A stretch of 64,000 nt of DNA. Source: Anthopleura xanthogrammica. Lineage: Eukaryota > Cnidaria > Anthozoa > Actiniaria > Actiniidae. Every line of letters begins with the position of its first letter. The first letter of the stretch is position 1. The notes under the pieces were generated by a model. It did not search any database. It was not told the DNA's origin and saw only the letters and a program-made list of their open reading frames with translations. Positions 9,869 to 20,280 of this stretch are shown one piece after another. Where the stretch lies: the NCBI GenBank assembly GCA_964019055.1, contig OZ025207.1:13515357-13579356 (forward strand). The letters run 5' to 3'. Both the position numbers and the translations under genes were made by a program.

Positions 9869-11832
9869 CCTCGTAGCTGTTCTATGAACTCTGCATGTAC
9901 CGTCTCCTGACTTCCATTGGGGGTATCCTGTAATCCAAGGACGTCTAGACGACAAAGCTCTTCATAATCACTTGTTGCTGTTTGGGTGAGGAGCATAGTT
10001 TCCAGGTCTGCCTCTGCACCAGTAGTCATCATTGTCCAACCAAACCGCGTCTTCTCAGCGATGGGTTCTCCAATGTTACGCTCTCTCTGACAACCAGCCA
10101 TCTTTATCTTGGTGTACTCGTTGACTCCTAAGATTACGTGGATAGGAAGCTTCTCCTTGGTTGCTGTCTCTTCCATTTGAACCCCTTGAAGATACGGGTA
10201 TCTCTTTAAGATTTCTGGGTAATTGGGATTGTCTAATGTCAAGAGTTCGTGGCGATCTACCTTCGTTGCGCACACCTTTAACACGCACTTTTCTGTGGTA
10301 TCGCTGATGTTGACTTCATAAATCTCTGCACGCCTGTTTACTAGCCCTACTATTGTTTTAATACTGCGTGAGAGTGTCTGTTGTGGTTTGATGTTCAATT
10401 GGTTTACCAGGAATGAGGACAAATATGAGCTTGTAGAACCAGTGTCCAACAAAGCTCGGCACTTTACTCCATTCACTCTAACAATCACCACTGGATGGCA
10501 TACTTTCACTCCTACTTGCGTAGCTGTCATTCCCGCTTCCTCATTTGATGACGGTTTCAGTTCGCTATCATATGCTTGGTCGCAAGTGGAAGTGTGATGC
10601 CTTTTCTTGCATCTACCACACGTTCTGCGGCTTTTACATTTGTCTGCGCGATGCTTACTTCCAGTGCAGTTAAAGCACAGTTTCTTTTCCTTAAGAATCC
10701 TTTTCCGTTCGCCACAGTCTTTCACAGTTGTACATTCCGCTGACTTGTGTGACTGTTCACCACAGTACACACACTCCCGTGTAGGGGCAGTGTATTCTTG
10801 AGCTTGGAAGCTCCTTTGTCGGGCTGCTGTTGGAACTTGTCTCTCGTAGGTTCTAGCAGGGCAGGGATGGATCTCTGTCCACTCCCGAAGGGCTGTTGTT
10901 AGTTGAATAAATCCCCACGTCTGCCAGTCAGGATTTCCACGTACCAAATCAGCTTTGATGCCGGGTAATTTGTCTAGTACTCCACGAACCATCGACCAGC
11001 ATTCTGTTGTCTTTCCTAGAGTTTCGAGCGACTGTACATTGAAGGTCAACCTTTTGTAGAAGTCGTGAATTTTGGCGGGCTGTGAACCGGAAATGACAGG
11101 AAGGGCCGCGATGTTTTCGACGTATGCATTCATTATCTCACTCGTCTTTCCATAGGTAGATTTGAGAATGTTCTTAGAGCGTTCATACCCTTCAGTTGTA
11201 AAGGGCAACCCGTCGATACGCTGTCGAACTTGAGGTTCCACTTGCTCTTTAAGATATGCAAACTTTGTGACTGTAGGCAAGTCGGTTGAATCAATTTCTG
11301 CTTCGTATTTATTCCAAAAGGCAAGCCAATTTTCAAGTTTCCCGTCAAACCTTGTGATGAAAAGTTTAGGCAATTTTACACTTGGCTTAGTATCCTTCAT
11401 CGATTTCTCTTGATCTTTCTCCGTTGCCTGGCCAAATTTTGCTTGTTGTTCTAACTGATCTTTCTCAAATTTAAGCGTTTCTTCACGCTGTAGAGCTAGT
11501 AGTTGTTGCTCTTTCATAATTTTCTCATGCGCGGCATGTTTGTCGGCTTCTTTGATGCAGTCATCAAGCATGTTTACGCTCGAGTCCACTTGATCAATAT
11601 TCGCTTCAATCTCCTCCCATTCTTGTATCTCTTCTACTGAGTCCCCCTTTGACAGTTTGCTTTCTTCTCTTTCCAATTTCAAGTCTTCGACAGTTTTCAC
11701 GAGGGTTCCAAGTGCTTCTTTATGTCTTTTAATCTTGTCGAGACTGTTTGTGTCAATGATCGCTTGTGTCTTGTTATTCGTCCACTCAAGTAATTGCAAC
11801 TTTACCTTGAATTTCTCTTCGATATTGGCCAT
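9859..11832 (-). CDS. BEL/Pao gag-protease polyprotein
   Basis: A 657-residue open frame that starts shortly after the primer-binding site. The N-terminal 150 residues are charged and coiled-coil-like. The DUF1759-type gag core follows (FDGKLENWLAFWNKYEAEID, about 165-185). Cysteine-rich zinc-knuckle-like segments lie at about 354-417 (CVYCGEQSHKSAEC; CFNCTGSKHRADKC). The retropepsin-like domain has its active-site DTG near 463 (ALLDTGSTSSYLS). The end overlaps the start of the pol reading frame in another frame: either a programmed shift or a one-base indel, since many BEL elements use a single frame. The protein would form the particle core and process the polyprotein in the cytoplasm. Confidence 0.9.
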   Translation of the reverse strand: MANIEEKFKVKLQLLEWTNNKTQAIIDTNSLDKIKRHKEALGTLVKTVEDLKLEREESKLSKGDSVEEIQEWEEIEANIDQVDSSVNMLDDCIKEADKHAAHEKIMKEQQLLALQREETLKFEKDQLEQQAKFGQATEKDQEKSMKDTKPSVKLPKLFITRFDGKLENWLAFWNKYEAEIDSTDLPTVTKFAYLKEQVEPQVRQRIDGLPFTTEGYERSKNILKSTYGKTSEIMNAYVENIAALPVISGSQPAKIHDFYKRLTFNVQSLETLGKTTECWSMVRGVLDKLPGIKADLVRGNPDWQTWGFIQLTTALREWTEIHPCPARTYERQVPTAARQRSFQAQEYTAPTRECVYCGEQSHKSAECTTVKDCGERKRILKEKKLCFNCTGSKHRADKCKSRRTCGRCKKRHHTSTCDQAYDSELKPSSNEEAGMTATQVGVKVCHPVVIVRVNGVKCRALLDTGSTSSYLSSFLVNQLNIKPQQTLSRSIKTIVGLVNRRAEIYEVNISDTTEKCVLKVCATKVDRHELLTLDNPNYPEILKRYPYLQGVQMEETATKEKLPIHVILGVNEYTKIKMAGCQRERNIGEPIAEKTRFGWTMMTTGAEADLETMLLTQTATSDYEELCRLDVLGLQDTPNGSQETVHAEFIEQLRGMV

Positions 11833-11847
11833 GATTTCCTCTGAAAG

Positions 11848-11865
11848 GTCCTGGCAGGGTCGCCA
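11848..11865 (-). other. Primer-binding site of the BEL element
   Basis: Minus strand reads TGGCGACCCTGCCAGG two bases inside the right LTR. It starts with TGG, as expected for pairing with a tRNA 3' end. The exact tRNA was not identified. Confidence 0.8.
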
Positions 11866-12030
11866 ATTGTTGCAAATGCTCGCCGCTGTACTTCACAACA
11901 GATCACTTTTGGTTTAAACTGGGTTTATTCTCCCTTTGATTCACTTGTTACAAAAACCCAACTCGACTCTCTCATTCGCTCGCCGCTCTCTCTCTATCAC
12001 GTGCCTGTCAAGCTAACTTTGCATAATGTC

Positions 12031-14224
12031 CACAGGAAAAAATCATCAATTCCCAACATGGGTGTAAGTTGGGGTTATCTTGGGGTTATCTTGGGATTGC
12101 AACCTGGGAAATACTATTTTCCCAAGTTTGTAAAAACGATACAATTTCCCAATGTGGATGAAATAGGGAATTACTTATTTCCCAAGTTTACCACCAAGGT
12201 TGGGTCTATTTCACGCAAGTTGCTCCCAATAACTGGGAAAACAGGGAATTACTTTTTTCCCAAGTTTACCAACAAGGTTGGGTCTATTTCAGACAAGTTG
12301 CTCCCAATGACTGGGAAAACAGGGAATTACTTTTTTCCCAAGTTTACCAACAAGGTTGGGTCTATTTCAGACAAGTTGCTCCCAATATCTAGAAAAACAG
12401 GGAACTAGTTATTTCTAAGTTTATCACCATGAAGGTTGGGTCTACTTTGAATGAATTCTCCTTGACGACCCAGCAGCTTTACTACTCTTGTGGGAAAAGC
12501 TTGGAATCCAGTTGGCGAGGGTAAAGTGAAGATCAACTTAAAAAGTCTACTAAGGTGGACTGAATAACATGGTCAAATCCTCATAATCTCTGAGGGTTAA
12601 TCTTCCTTTAAAGGTGTTCTTTTACTTATAATTCTATGAGATGGAATCTACAAAATAAAGTCAGTGCTATGAAAAACTGGAACAATATTGATGATCTGCA
12701 TGACCATGTTAATAATGATAACATTTATGTACATATTTACTTGTATTAGTAATTCAAGTATATACTAATTACTTACATTTGGGATGCCTCAATTAATTCT
12801 AATACAGGTATTAATTTAGATTAGTTATCCTTAGTTTTTTAACAATAAATAAATTAAAAAATAAGTTTCAAGTAACAAAATTGTCTATCTAAAGTAAGGT
12901 AGAATAGAACACTCCATCACCAGTTGGGTTACACCTAAAAATTTAAGGGTAAATAGATGTATTATTAAAAGAAACAGACAGCAAATCTCAGTACAACTTT
13001 CCATTAATAGTAGCTTAAATAAAAAGTGAGGGATTATTAAAAGCTCTCTAGATTTGTGATCAGAGTTTGGTTTATGAATAATATTCTCGTAATAATCTCG
13101 TAATAATCCTGTTTGGAAATAGAAGACATTTTAATTGCTTACCTCGTGGAAATCTCTTGCAAATTACTTGATCTATACCAGGTTAGGAAGTATGACATAT
13201 TAGTTCGTAGTTTCCTGTTTGTCTCAAGGGACTTTAGGCCAAAAACCACCACTTTTATCAAAGAACAATCCATATTTTTCTATCAACAAACGATTCTAAC
13301 ACCTGAAACTGAATGAAAATGGCGCTCGAATTCGAAATGATGAATAAGCCAATCAGAGCAAGCCAGTAATCCATATAAGGTCTGACCGGATATCCAAATA
13401 TGGTTGAAACTCCGTACCAGTCCCGCTCGATACTACTGCATTCCAACATGGCGGTCATATTGTAGGAGTCTTCTAACTTCTTGTTCCATCGGATTAAATC
13501 TTGTTGTTATATTATTTTAAGGCCTCTTTTAAATCGACATATTTTGGAAACTAATAATTTAGCATATTAAGACAAGTATTAACAAGATTCAAATCTATTT
13601 GAAAATGTACAGGCCGATTTTTTCCAGGTAGAGATAGATTGAACTGAACAATTCACTCGAGTGCTCGCCTCAATCTTAAAAAATATGTTCTCAAGAATTC
13701 TTAAGAATTCTCAGCTCTGATCTGTTGTAATGATGATACTCTCAAGATTTCCAAGCTTTTCTCAATCATGAAGGTGTGATTCCTAGAAATTCCCAGGAAT
13801 TCTAAACATAAAGAAGTCAAGTGCCAAAATAAAATTCATTTTCATATTTGACAATTGTTGGGAATTCCTAGGAATGCTTAACCCAGACTTTTCCCAAACT
13901 ATTTTCAAGTAACTACAAATCTGGCATTAAGTTGGGTTTTTATTCTCAACATATCCCAAACGAGGACAACTTTAACCCAACTTAAATCCAGACTTGTCCC
14001 AAGTAGCTTGCAGTAACTACAAATATGACTTTTACTACTTGCTATACCCAAACAAGGACAACTTAATCCCAAGTTAAAATCAAACTTGTCCCAAATACCT
14101 AAAACTAATAATCGAGATTAAAAAAATGGTTGATTTATTCCCAGTTATATCCCAAGATTGGGAGTTGGGAGCAGCTCACTTCCCAACTTGCACCCATGGT
14201 GGGAATTGATGTTTTTTTCCTGTG
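12031..14224. mobile_element. Non-autonomous CACTA/EnSpm-like DNA transposon, 2194 bp
   Basis: Terminal inverted repeats begin CACAGGAAAAA and extend about 45 bases with few mismatches. The target duplication is gtc (12028-12030 and 14225-14227), proven by the uninterrupted LTR at the other end of the BEL element. CAC ends and a 3-bp duplication fit the CMC/EnSpm group. GTTGGG/CCCAAC motifs recur in both subterminal regions, like transposase-binding repeats. No transposase frame is present. The AATTCCCA-rich left part forms a tandem array. Confidence 0.85.
12090..12415. repeat. Subterminal tandem repeat of the CACTA-like element
   Basis: About four diverged copies of a roughly 75-base unit containing gggaattacttttttcccaa and aaggttgggtctatttca. 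It lies only at the left end of the element. Confidence 0.8.
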
Positions 14225-14538
14225 GTCATTGCGTCACTTCCGACAACTTAACTAACTTCTGACACCATGTAAAACATCGGATGGTCTGACTAGAGGAATC
14301 TATAGATGGATTACAAAGATATTCATAACCTTCTCTTTAATGTCCACCATCTTACTTACAATGAAGGTGCCCTCTCTGGTCAGCGGTATCTAATATATAA
14401 CACAGGAAACCTATCCTGGTTTTATGATATCATAATATTATTGATAAACATCATAAAATTTACAATTTCTAAAGTCTAAGTGTTCATTTATTGCTCCACC
14501 ATCATCATCCAATTCCTTCCTCAATAGTTTCAATAATT

Positions 14539-15429
14539 TTACAACTTAGCCTTTCTTAGTTTACCATTCTTGGTCAATCAAAATTTAAAGAGAATCACAG
14601 TTTCTATCAAAAGCCTCGACCCATGGAATCATGCTGCAACCTTTTTTCTTTTGGGCTTCCATTCCCCAGTCAACGAGCCAACAAACCACTGCACCATTAC
14701 TTTGTTGCCAGTTATTTCATTGATTTTCATGATGAATGGTGCACGATCGGTTGTGTAACATGGACAAATTATGGCGAGGCAAATATATCACCTTGCTTCA
14801 AATCTACTAAGATAGCTTTGTTTATTATAGATTGTTGTCTTTCTGGCAAGTACTTATGACTGCCAGTGGAGATCATAAAGAAAAAAAAATGAAAAATATC
14901 TACATCTACCTGTTATATAAGTATTGCAAATGCAAGATGCCAATATTTCATGATCGACATCTCTGTTAGATAAAGCAGTCTAAAGCTGTGAAATAATGAA
15001 GGAAAAAAAGGAGACAATGGAAAAAGTGTATATATACTGTACATCAACATTGTTGTGGAACTGTACTATAAAAATCAAAACATGTTATCATATTTGTCTG
15101 AACATTGACTGAAATGCTTTACTCATACAAAATAGACAACTAACCTTTATGTCAGACGATGAATCAACTCTGACGACAGCAGGACTTTGTGTGTTCTGGA
15201 ATATAGCATCTACAGAACGTCCATCAATGTATGAAGGAATCAGAGCTAAACGTCTTTCGCTCATTTTATCAATAAAACTCAAATGAACCTGATGACAAAT
15301 TAGTTCAACAACATCTATTCCGACTAGGGATATAGCATAATCGTCCTTTGCAACACAATGGACATAAACTAAGGAAAAACTTCAAAGACAAGTTGACTTC
15401 TTTCCACAAACAGTTTGAAACGCTGCCAT
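14539..15429 (-). pseudogene. Two-exon multi-copy gene remnant, possible BAH-like C-terminus
   Basis: ATG at 15429 opens MAAFQTVCGKKSTCL, then a TGA (plus-strand tca at 15382), then an in-frame run with VHCVAKDDYAISLVGIDVVE and RRLALIPSYIDGR to a good donor (aaag|gttagt) after 15145. The second part, after an acceptor near 14830, reads KQGDIFASP, shifts frame, and continues APFIMKINEITGNKVMVQWF, GSLTGEWKPKRKK, a stop, and ILFKF before the end at 14539. The IKxxEI...VxVQWFxG...WKP pattern resembles BAH- or Tudor-like modules; I do not recognise the whole family. At least three stops or shifts make it a pseudogene. The acceptor join is uncertain. Confidence 0.5.
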
Positions 15430-15463
15430 TACTCTTCCCTATTTGAATGCTGAGTGAGAGTGA

Positions 15464-15471
15464 TGACGTCA
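15464..15471. promoter_or_regulatory. CRE palindrome TGACGTCA upstream of the pseudogene
   Basis: The site lies 35 bases upstream of the candidate ATG at 15429 on the minus strand, like the CRE near the transporter. It probably marks an old core promoter. Confidence 0.35.
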
Positions 15472-16334
15472 CATCCGATGTGCTATAATAAAATTAGAGC
15501 ATGTAATTATTTGGGGTTGCAGACTTGTGGTTAGCTGCTAAAAAATAAAAATAACATGTCAATTAAAACAACTATATACAAATACAATAGTTTAAAAAAA
15601 TAGTTAGTAAAATGTAATATGACACAACATACTGTACCATTTGGACTCAGCTCATTAGTTATTTTCTATTTTTTGGTTTTTGTTTGGACTATTCCTTTTC
15701 AAACTGCTACTATAGTGAGCTGAATAAGCAGTCTTAATGTGGATGTGCAGGGGATTCAGATTGTTGAATTTTGCAAGTCATTGGTTACATCAATACTCTT
15801 TATGACTTGCAATTTTATTCTGATTCACTGATTCTTTACCAGTTTTTCTTCAAACTTTCATTCACTTCAGTTCTCTTATACAGTAATTGTAGAACTCTAG
15901 GAAGACTAAAAGGCATACAGTATTTGACTAAATTTTCTTGCTTGAAAGCAAAGCTCAATCAAGCAAACAAACTTTGTGGTTGTTGAGTGAGTGTGATGTC
16001 ACCTGAATGATTGGCATCCACCTACTGCATTAGTGCAAATGAAGTATTCAAAGTCTAGCAGTCACAGTTCATCGGAATCAGGGATAACTAAGGGTTCTCC
16101 TGTTGTGTGATTTATGAGCCAGGGTGTCAGTTCTAGGAAACCAGTTGTGCTTGTTTGCTTCAAACTGGCAGCTCATTCAAGTATTATTCATAGTTGGGCA
16201 ACAGTGATGCCTTCATCTTCCAAGAGATCAATGATGCTCTTGAGAGTCTTGTACATGTACATACTTCCAGCGAACTCAAAATTGACTTTTACCACAAGCT
16301 GTTAGATAAATTATAAAACAGTCATTGTTAAAAT
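15472..16334. other. No clear gene
   Basis: Minus-strand frame at about 16150-16300 reads KVNFEFAGSMYMYKTLKSII after an acceptor-like tatctaacag. It may be a further piece of the decayed helicase gene but is not assignable. The rest is AT-rich with a short inverted pair around 15765-15810. Confidence 0.4.
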
Positions 16335-16709
16335 TCTCCCAAAGTAACCCAATCCAAGTCAGAGGGAGAGTTGCATTCTCAAGGCTTGATACTTTTCAGT
16401 TGTTGGTTGGGTTGCAAAAAACTGATGCTCTTTCATAAGGAGTGTTTCGCTGTTTTCAAAGTGAACAACTGGGTATCCTTTGGTAAAAATAATATACTAT
16501 ACTACCTTGCCAATACTGGCTTTCACAAGCGTTTCTGAAAGGTTTTTCAATAGCACTACTCAAGCTCCACATCTGAGGTGCAACAAGTACGACAGGTTAC
16601 ACTGGCTTATTAATAACGATGTGTTTATGACCAACATCCTTCATTTTATATTTGCATTCTCTACCTTCTTGTTCATCTAGTAAGCTGTTGTTGAATGTCT
16701 CATACGGCA
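16335..16709 (-). pseudogene. PIF1-like helicase fragment (C-terminal part)
   Basis: Minus-strand translation gives LHLRCGA, a stop, VVLLKNLSETLVKASIGKVV, a stop, then FTKGYPVVHFENSETLL and RMQLSL, a stop, LGLG. This follows the PIF1/RecD pattern of a GA-V-L-NL core, LVNGSxGxV, PVVxF and RxQLPLxLxWA. The SIHKSQG motif that should follow is missing. Stops and frame changes show decay. Such PIF1 domains occur in Helitrons and other mobile elements as well as host genes; which this was cannot be told. Confidence 0.5.
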
Positions 16710-17023
16710 TAAGTTTTAAGAAAAGAATTGTACAGTCTTTTTCGTTGATGCCCTGTACAGGGTGGCGAAGTTATCAAAGATAAGTAATTCAATGCCATGA
16801 TAGATGGTTTACCTTTCCTGACTTCATGAAGAATACGAAGTATTCAGGAAGTGTCAATGAACTGTTGTCAATTCTATGTTGATGTGGATTGCTTCCTTCC
16901 AAACAGAAGATTCAAAATGATACACTTCTTTTGTTGGGCTTGATATGGAGAGTATTCAAATGAGAAAGACTGTTGCTGGGGAACGTTTAAAGGATGTTTA
17001 CCTGGACATTTTCAAGGAAATAT

Positions 17024-17560
17024 TTAGTAAATAAACCCCTTCTGGTGGCTGGACTGATGCTCCAGGCCTGCTTTAGCTTCTTTCATCTCCCACGCAGTAT
17101 TCAAAGTCTCTGCTACTACTCTATTTCCACGGTTAACAATAAACTCAGCAATGTCGTCCTTACCCTCTTCTTGTTGTTCGCTTGCCAAAGCAAGCAGTTC
17201 TGTACGGGTATAAATTCTCTTTTCAGATATTATTTGCGGGAGCTCAAAAGCAGACAAATGTTTTCTTTTGGGCCTCCTTACTACTGGTTGTTCACTGACT
17301 GTAGCATCACTTTCAGTAGAGGAACTCTGTCTTCTTGCTGTTCTCCTTGCTAAAGAAGCTGCACTTGTTCTCGGTGCGCTTTCATTCAACAAATCAGATG
17401 ATTTTCACTTTGAAGAGCTTGATCATCCTCTTTGGTAACATAACGCCTAGCTGAATAGTAATTTGTGTGGCTTGATGAATAGTTAACACTTATTCCTTGT
17501 CTTTCTTTGAGAAATCGTTTAAACTTTAACCATCTTTGAGAATTTCTTCATGTATAACCA
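17024..17560 (-). pseudogene. Rep-like (HUH endonuclease family) mobile-element protein, remnant
   Basis: Minus strand reads QRWLKFKRFLKERQGISVNY, SSHTNYYSARRYVTKEDD, then after a frame slip LNESAPRTSAASLARR and an open 122-codon segment (17024-17392) with RTELLALASEQQEEGKDDIA and VVAETLNTAWEM. The QRW...GIxVxxSxxHxNYYSAxRYVTKED arrangement followed by TRTELLxLA matches, from memory, a Rep-type protein family common in cnidarian genomes. In that family an HxH metal motif lies upstream and a helicase downstream. Neither is recognisable here. Assignment to Replitrons or CRESS-like integrations is not resolved. Confidence 0.45.
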
Positions 17561-18142
17561 TGTTTTGTCCTTATACCACCTCAGCAAGGATGGGAAGCAT
17601 TATGTACAAAAGTTAGGTGCTTCCCTCAATGAAAAAATCTGCAGTATATACATGCTTCATGTCTATCTCCTCATTTGGCTTTGTGTTCCGTGGAAAATGT
17701 GGTTGTCTGGCTGGTACTGATGGATGATGCAACCACGTAGCTGCTACACTGTTTGCATTAGAGTCCTATCACAAAAAAAACCACAGTGAATACAGGAGAT
17801 GATGTTTCATGCACATCAAAAGCTTGTAGTTGGAGTGTGCCACGCAAAAGAAAGGGTCCAATTCAGCCAGTCTATGAAATGAGATTTAGCAAACATGTGT
17901 ATGGGAAAGCAAAGAAGATACGCCAGCCTATGTTCCAAGTAGGCAAAGATGTTAGAGCCCCACATCAGAGAGAATGGTCTTCTGAAAAGCTCAAGGCCAT
18001 GCTAGATCAACTTAAGGGGGGATTGACATATTTCTCAAGGCCGTTGCTAAGAAAAATTGTAAAATTAGTTTGCCAAGTAATATTAAGAATTGGTGTTTGA
18101 AATTTTGACAATATGATAGTTATTGACAAAACGTCATAAATT

Positions 18143-18178
18143 GATGACGTCATTATATGACGTCATCATGACGTCATA
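18143..18178. promoter_or_regulatory. Cluster of three CRE palindromes in the Kolobok-like element
   Basis: Three TGACGTCA sites occur within 36 bases, about 130 bases from the left end. They could be transposase-binding repeats or ATF/CREB-responsive promoter sites. Confidence 0.4.
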
Positions 18179-18842
18179 GAAACAGAAAAATCCTATAATT
18201 TATAAAGGCTTTGAACTAATTACGAACTTTTTTACATATTTTAAATCTAAGAGATGTGGAAAATGTGGCTAAGGATGGATTTTTGATGTTGTTGAAAAAT
18301 AGATTTTTTATGAATTTTTTTCTTCTTTACAAACCCTGTTTCAATCCATAATATTGTTGTCATTCAATATTTTTAAAAATCCATCCTTAGCTTTGAAGAA
18401 AATACTTTTTCGAATCTTTTGAAGCGGAAAAATCTGCATAATTTTTTAACATCGTAAAAATTATAGAATTTTCCTGAAAACGGAAGTGAAACTTCAAAAA
18501 TTTACATTTTTTTGCCAATGGGTTTCCTGTGTTTTGCGCCTTTTCCTGGGGCGAGAAATGTGTTCTGGAAAAAAGAACAGCAGCGAACTGAACTTGGAGA
18601 ATCGTTTTGGAAGCATAATGTGTGAAATTTCGGAAGAATATATCGTAATTCGCTTATTACAACTACAAACAAGAACAAGAGAGGTCAGATTCCATCCTTA
18701 ACATCGTGTTTATGAACCACCAGCATCGCCAACTCGATCTAAAACATGCAGTATGTGATGACCATTGGAGAGGTAGAAACCATCGAACTGAATGTGCAAC
18801 TTCCCTTGATCCCCTCGTTGAACAACCTGTTTCCTCGCTTCG

Positions 18843-19712
18843 CTAATGCTCCAGTCCGTTATGAGCTTGATGTAAGGAGAAATCCAGTCGATGATTCTTA
18901 TCCAGTGTTGGGCACTTTAGAGGTTTTATTCCAGTAGAACCAAGTACATGCTGGTAATCTTTGTAGTATTGGCCATTCAGCAAGAAACTTAGCAGAAGGT
19001 AGTTAGGCAAGTATGACTTGGGCCTTGTTTTTCCTACCTGGATAACTCTTTCGTCTAAGCTCTGAGAAATGACAACTTCTTGACACTCCTCGCAGAACAT
19101 TTCAAGCTTTAAAACTCCACTTCCATCTTGGAAATTAAAATGAACTTCAGTGCTCCCACATCTCGTACAAAAACGAAAACTAATGATAATGTTTATTATC
19201 GCATCTTGGCTGGTTACGAGATGATTATTGTTGCTTATCACAAGTTGTTTTTCACTAAGTTCTGATAAATTATGATTATTTTTGTCAAAATAGCCTTGTA
19301 CTTCTTTTTCCAATATTTCTAATGCTTTCTCTATATCTTCCTGGCTATCTTTCTTTTCCTGTGAAAGAGGTTCCACACCTAGTTCGTCAAAAAAATTGTT
19401 CAAGTTCAAGTTCATGTTGTTGAGAAGTGGAAACTCTTCGCCGGTATTTGCCGTGTTTGGAGTCGGTTCGTTTTCCGAAGATACGACATAATCTTCTGAA
19501 ATAACAATAACTTTAGGAGAAATTGCGTCTTCCTCGATGTCTTCCTCCACATTTACTAAATTATCTGTTTGGGTTTCGATACTTTTGGATGCTATACGCG
19601 GAAACGAGAAGTCGACTTGGCATCCAACACTAGGGTTTGTTATTGTTTTCCAGCGATTACCACTGGCTGTTTCAGCACGTTTTCGGACCTTGGAGACTTT
19701 TTTCCCTTCCAT
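18843..19712 (-). CDS. Kolobok-like transposase, N-terminal part
   Basis: The ATG at 19712 (MEGKKVSK) is chosen over the ORF's first ATG because the upstream 19 residues are hydrophobic and look non-coding. About 289 codons: a basic start, an acidic low-complexity middle, then a zinc-finger-like FCTRCGSTEVHF...MFCEECQEVV and YLPNYLLLSFLLNGQYYKDY. The CxxC...CxxC followed by a hydrophobic NxLLSxxxLxSG-like block resembles the N-terminal half of transposases from TTAA elements in invertebrates. The frame ends at EH before the catalytic part. Sequence down to about 18740 still shows weakly coding remnants, so the enzyme is probably truncated. Confidence 0.5.
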   Translation of the reverse strand: MEGKKVSKVRKRAETASGNRWKTITNPSVGCQVDFSFPRIASKSIETQTDNLVNVEEDIEEDAISPKVIVISEDYVVSSENEPTPNTANTGEEFPLLNNMNLNLNNFFDELGVEPLSQEKKDSQEDIEKALEILEKEVQGYFDKNNHNLSELSEKQLVISNNNHLVTSQDAIINIIISFRFCTRCGSTEVHFNFQDGSGVLKLEMFCEECQEVVISQSLDERVIQVGKTRPKSYLPNYLLLSFLLNGQYYKDYQHVLGSTGIKPLKCPTLDKNHRLDFSLHQAHNGLEH

Positions 19713-20280
19713 GTTTTGTTTAAGTATTTGTTGACAAATAAAATAACATCGTACAATACAAAAAAACACCAGAAAAACCCTCGTGAAAATACGCTCGTAA
19801 AACTTACAGTCGTAAAAGTGAAAAACGCGAGCGCGCGCGCCGCGACCGGAAGTAAAAATTTAATATTTAGAACCTTCTCTTAGCAACGGCGCTGCTTAGC
19901 AACGTAATATGTCAATCCCCCCTTAAAGAGGTTCAACAAGAAACTGGCAAAAGCATTGGATGGTCCCATGTTCTACCAGAAGAACTGCCCCTCGAAGAAA
20001 AATGAAGAGGATTTGTCCACAAGCAGCAATGAAGAAGCAAGTAATGCTCAGTTAATATCGCCTGTTAAGGAACAGCCAGTATCATTGCAGAACATCAAAG
20101 AAAGATGTGAGAAAATAAATCAGAAATTGTTTGTCCAGAAGACGCACAAAAGCTTGAAGAAGAAACAAGGGAGCAATCAGGCAGTTCTCTTTGGTATGCA
20201 CATAGGAGATGGAGAATAGCAGCATCAAAATGCTACAGAATTGCTGTCATGAAAAACTCAACATCACCATCAAAGGCCAT

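Larger units (their letters stand above)
6368..14245 (-). mobile_element. BEL/Pao LTR retrotransposon, decayed, with a nested DNA transposon
   Basis: Complete structure on the minus strand: 181-bp LTRs (TGT...ACA ends), primer-binding site next to the right LTR, gag-protease frame, then RT, RNase H, integrase and DUF5641 in pol order, and a purine tract beside the left LTR. A 4-bp repeat, actt, flanks it at 6364-6367 and 14246-14249. Three differences were seen between the LTRs, all transitions, so insertion is fairly recent. Pol carries five in-frame stop codons and lies in a different frame from gag. A 2.2-kb transposon interrupts the right LTR. No envelope gene is visible. Confidence 0.92.
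11868..14245 (-). repeat. BEL 5' LTR (right), split by a transposon
   Basis: LTR sequence is at 11868-12030 and 14228-14245. The intervening 2.2 kb is the CACTA-like insertion with gtc duplicated at both junctions. Taken without the insertion the LTR has the same length as the left one. Confidence 0.9.
18016..19922. mobile_element. Kolobok-like DNA transposon, 1907 bp, TTAA target
   Basis: Ends are GGGGGGATTGACATATT and its inverse, flanked by TTAA at 18012-18015 and 19923-19926. Subterminal TTGCTAAG/CTTAGCAA motifs occur at both ends. TTAA targets are used by piggyBac and Kolobok; the internal protein has no piggyBac look, so Kolobok is preferred. The insertion splits the YqaJ frame, and that frame resumes in register when one TTAA is removed. 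Confidence 0.85.

Noticed and set aside
18746..18937. A 63-codon plus-strand gene inside the Kolobok-like element
   Set aside because: It is antisense to the continuing transposase remnant; no family signature.
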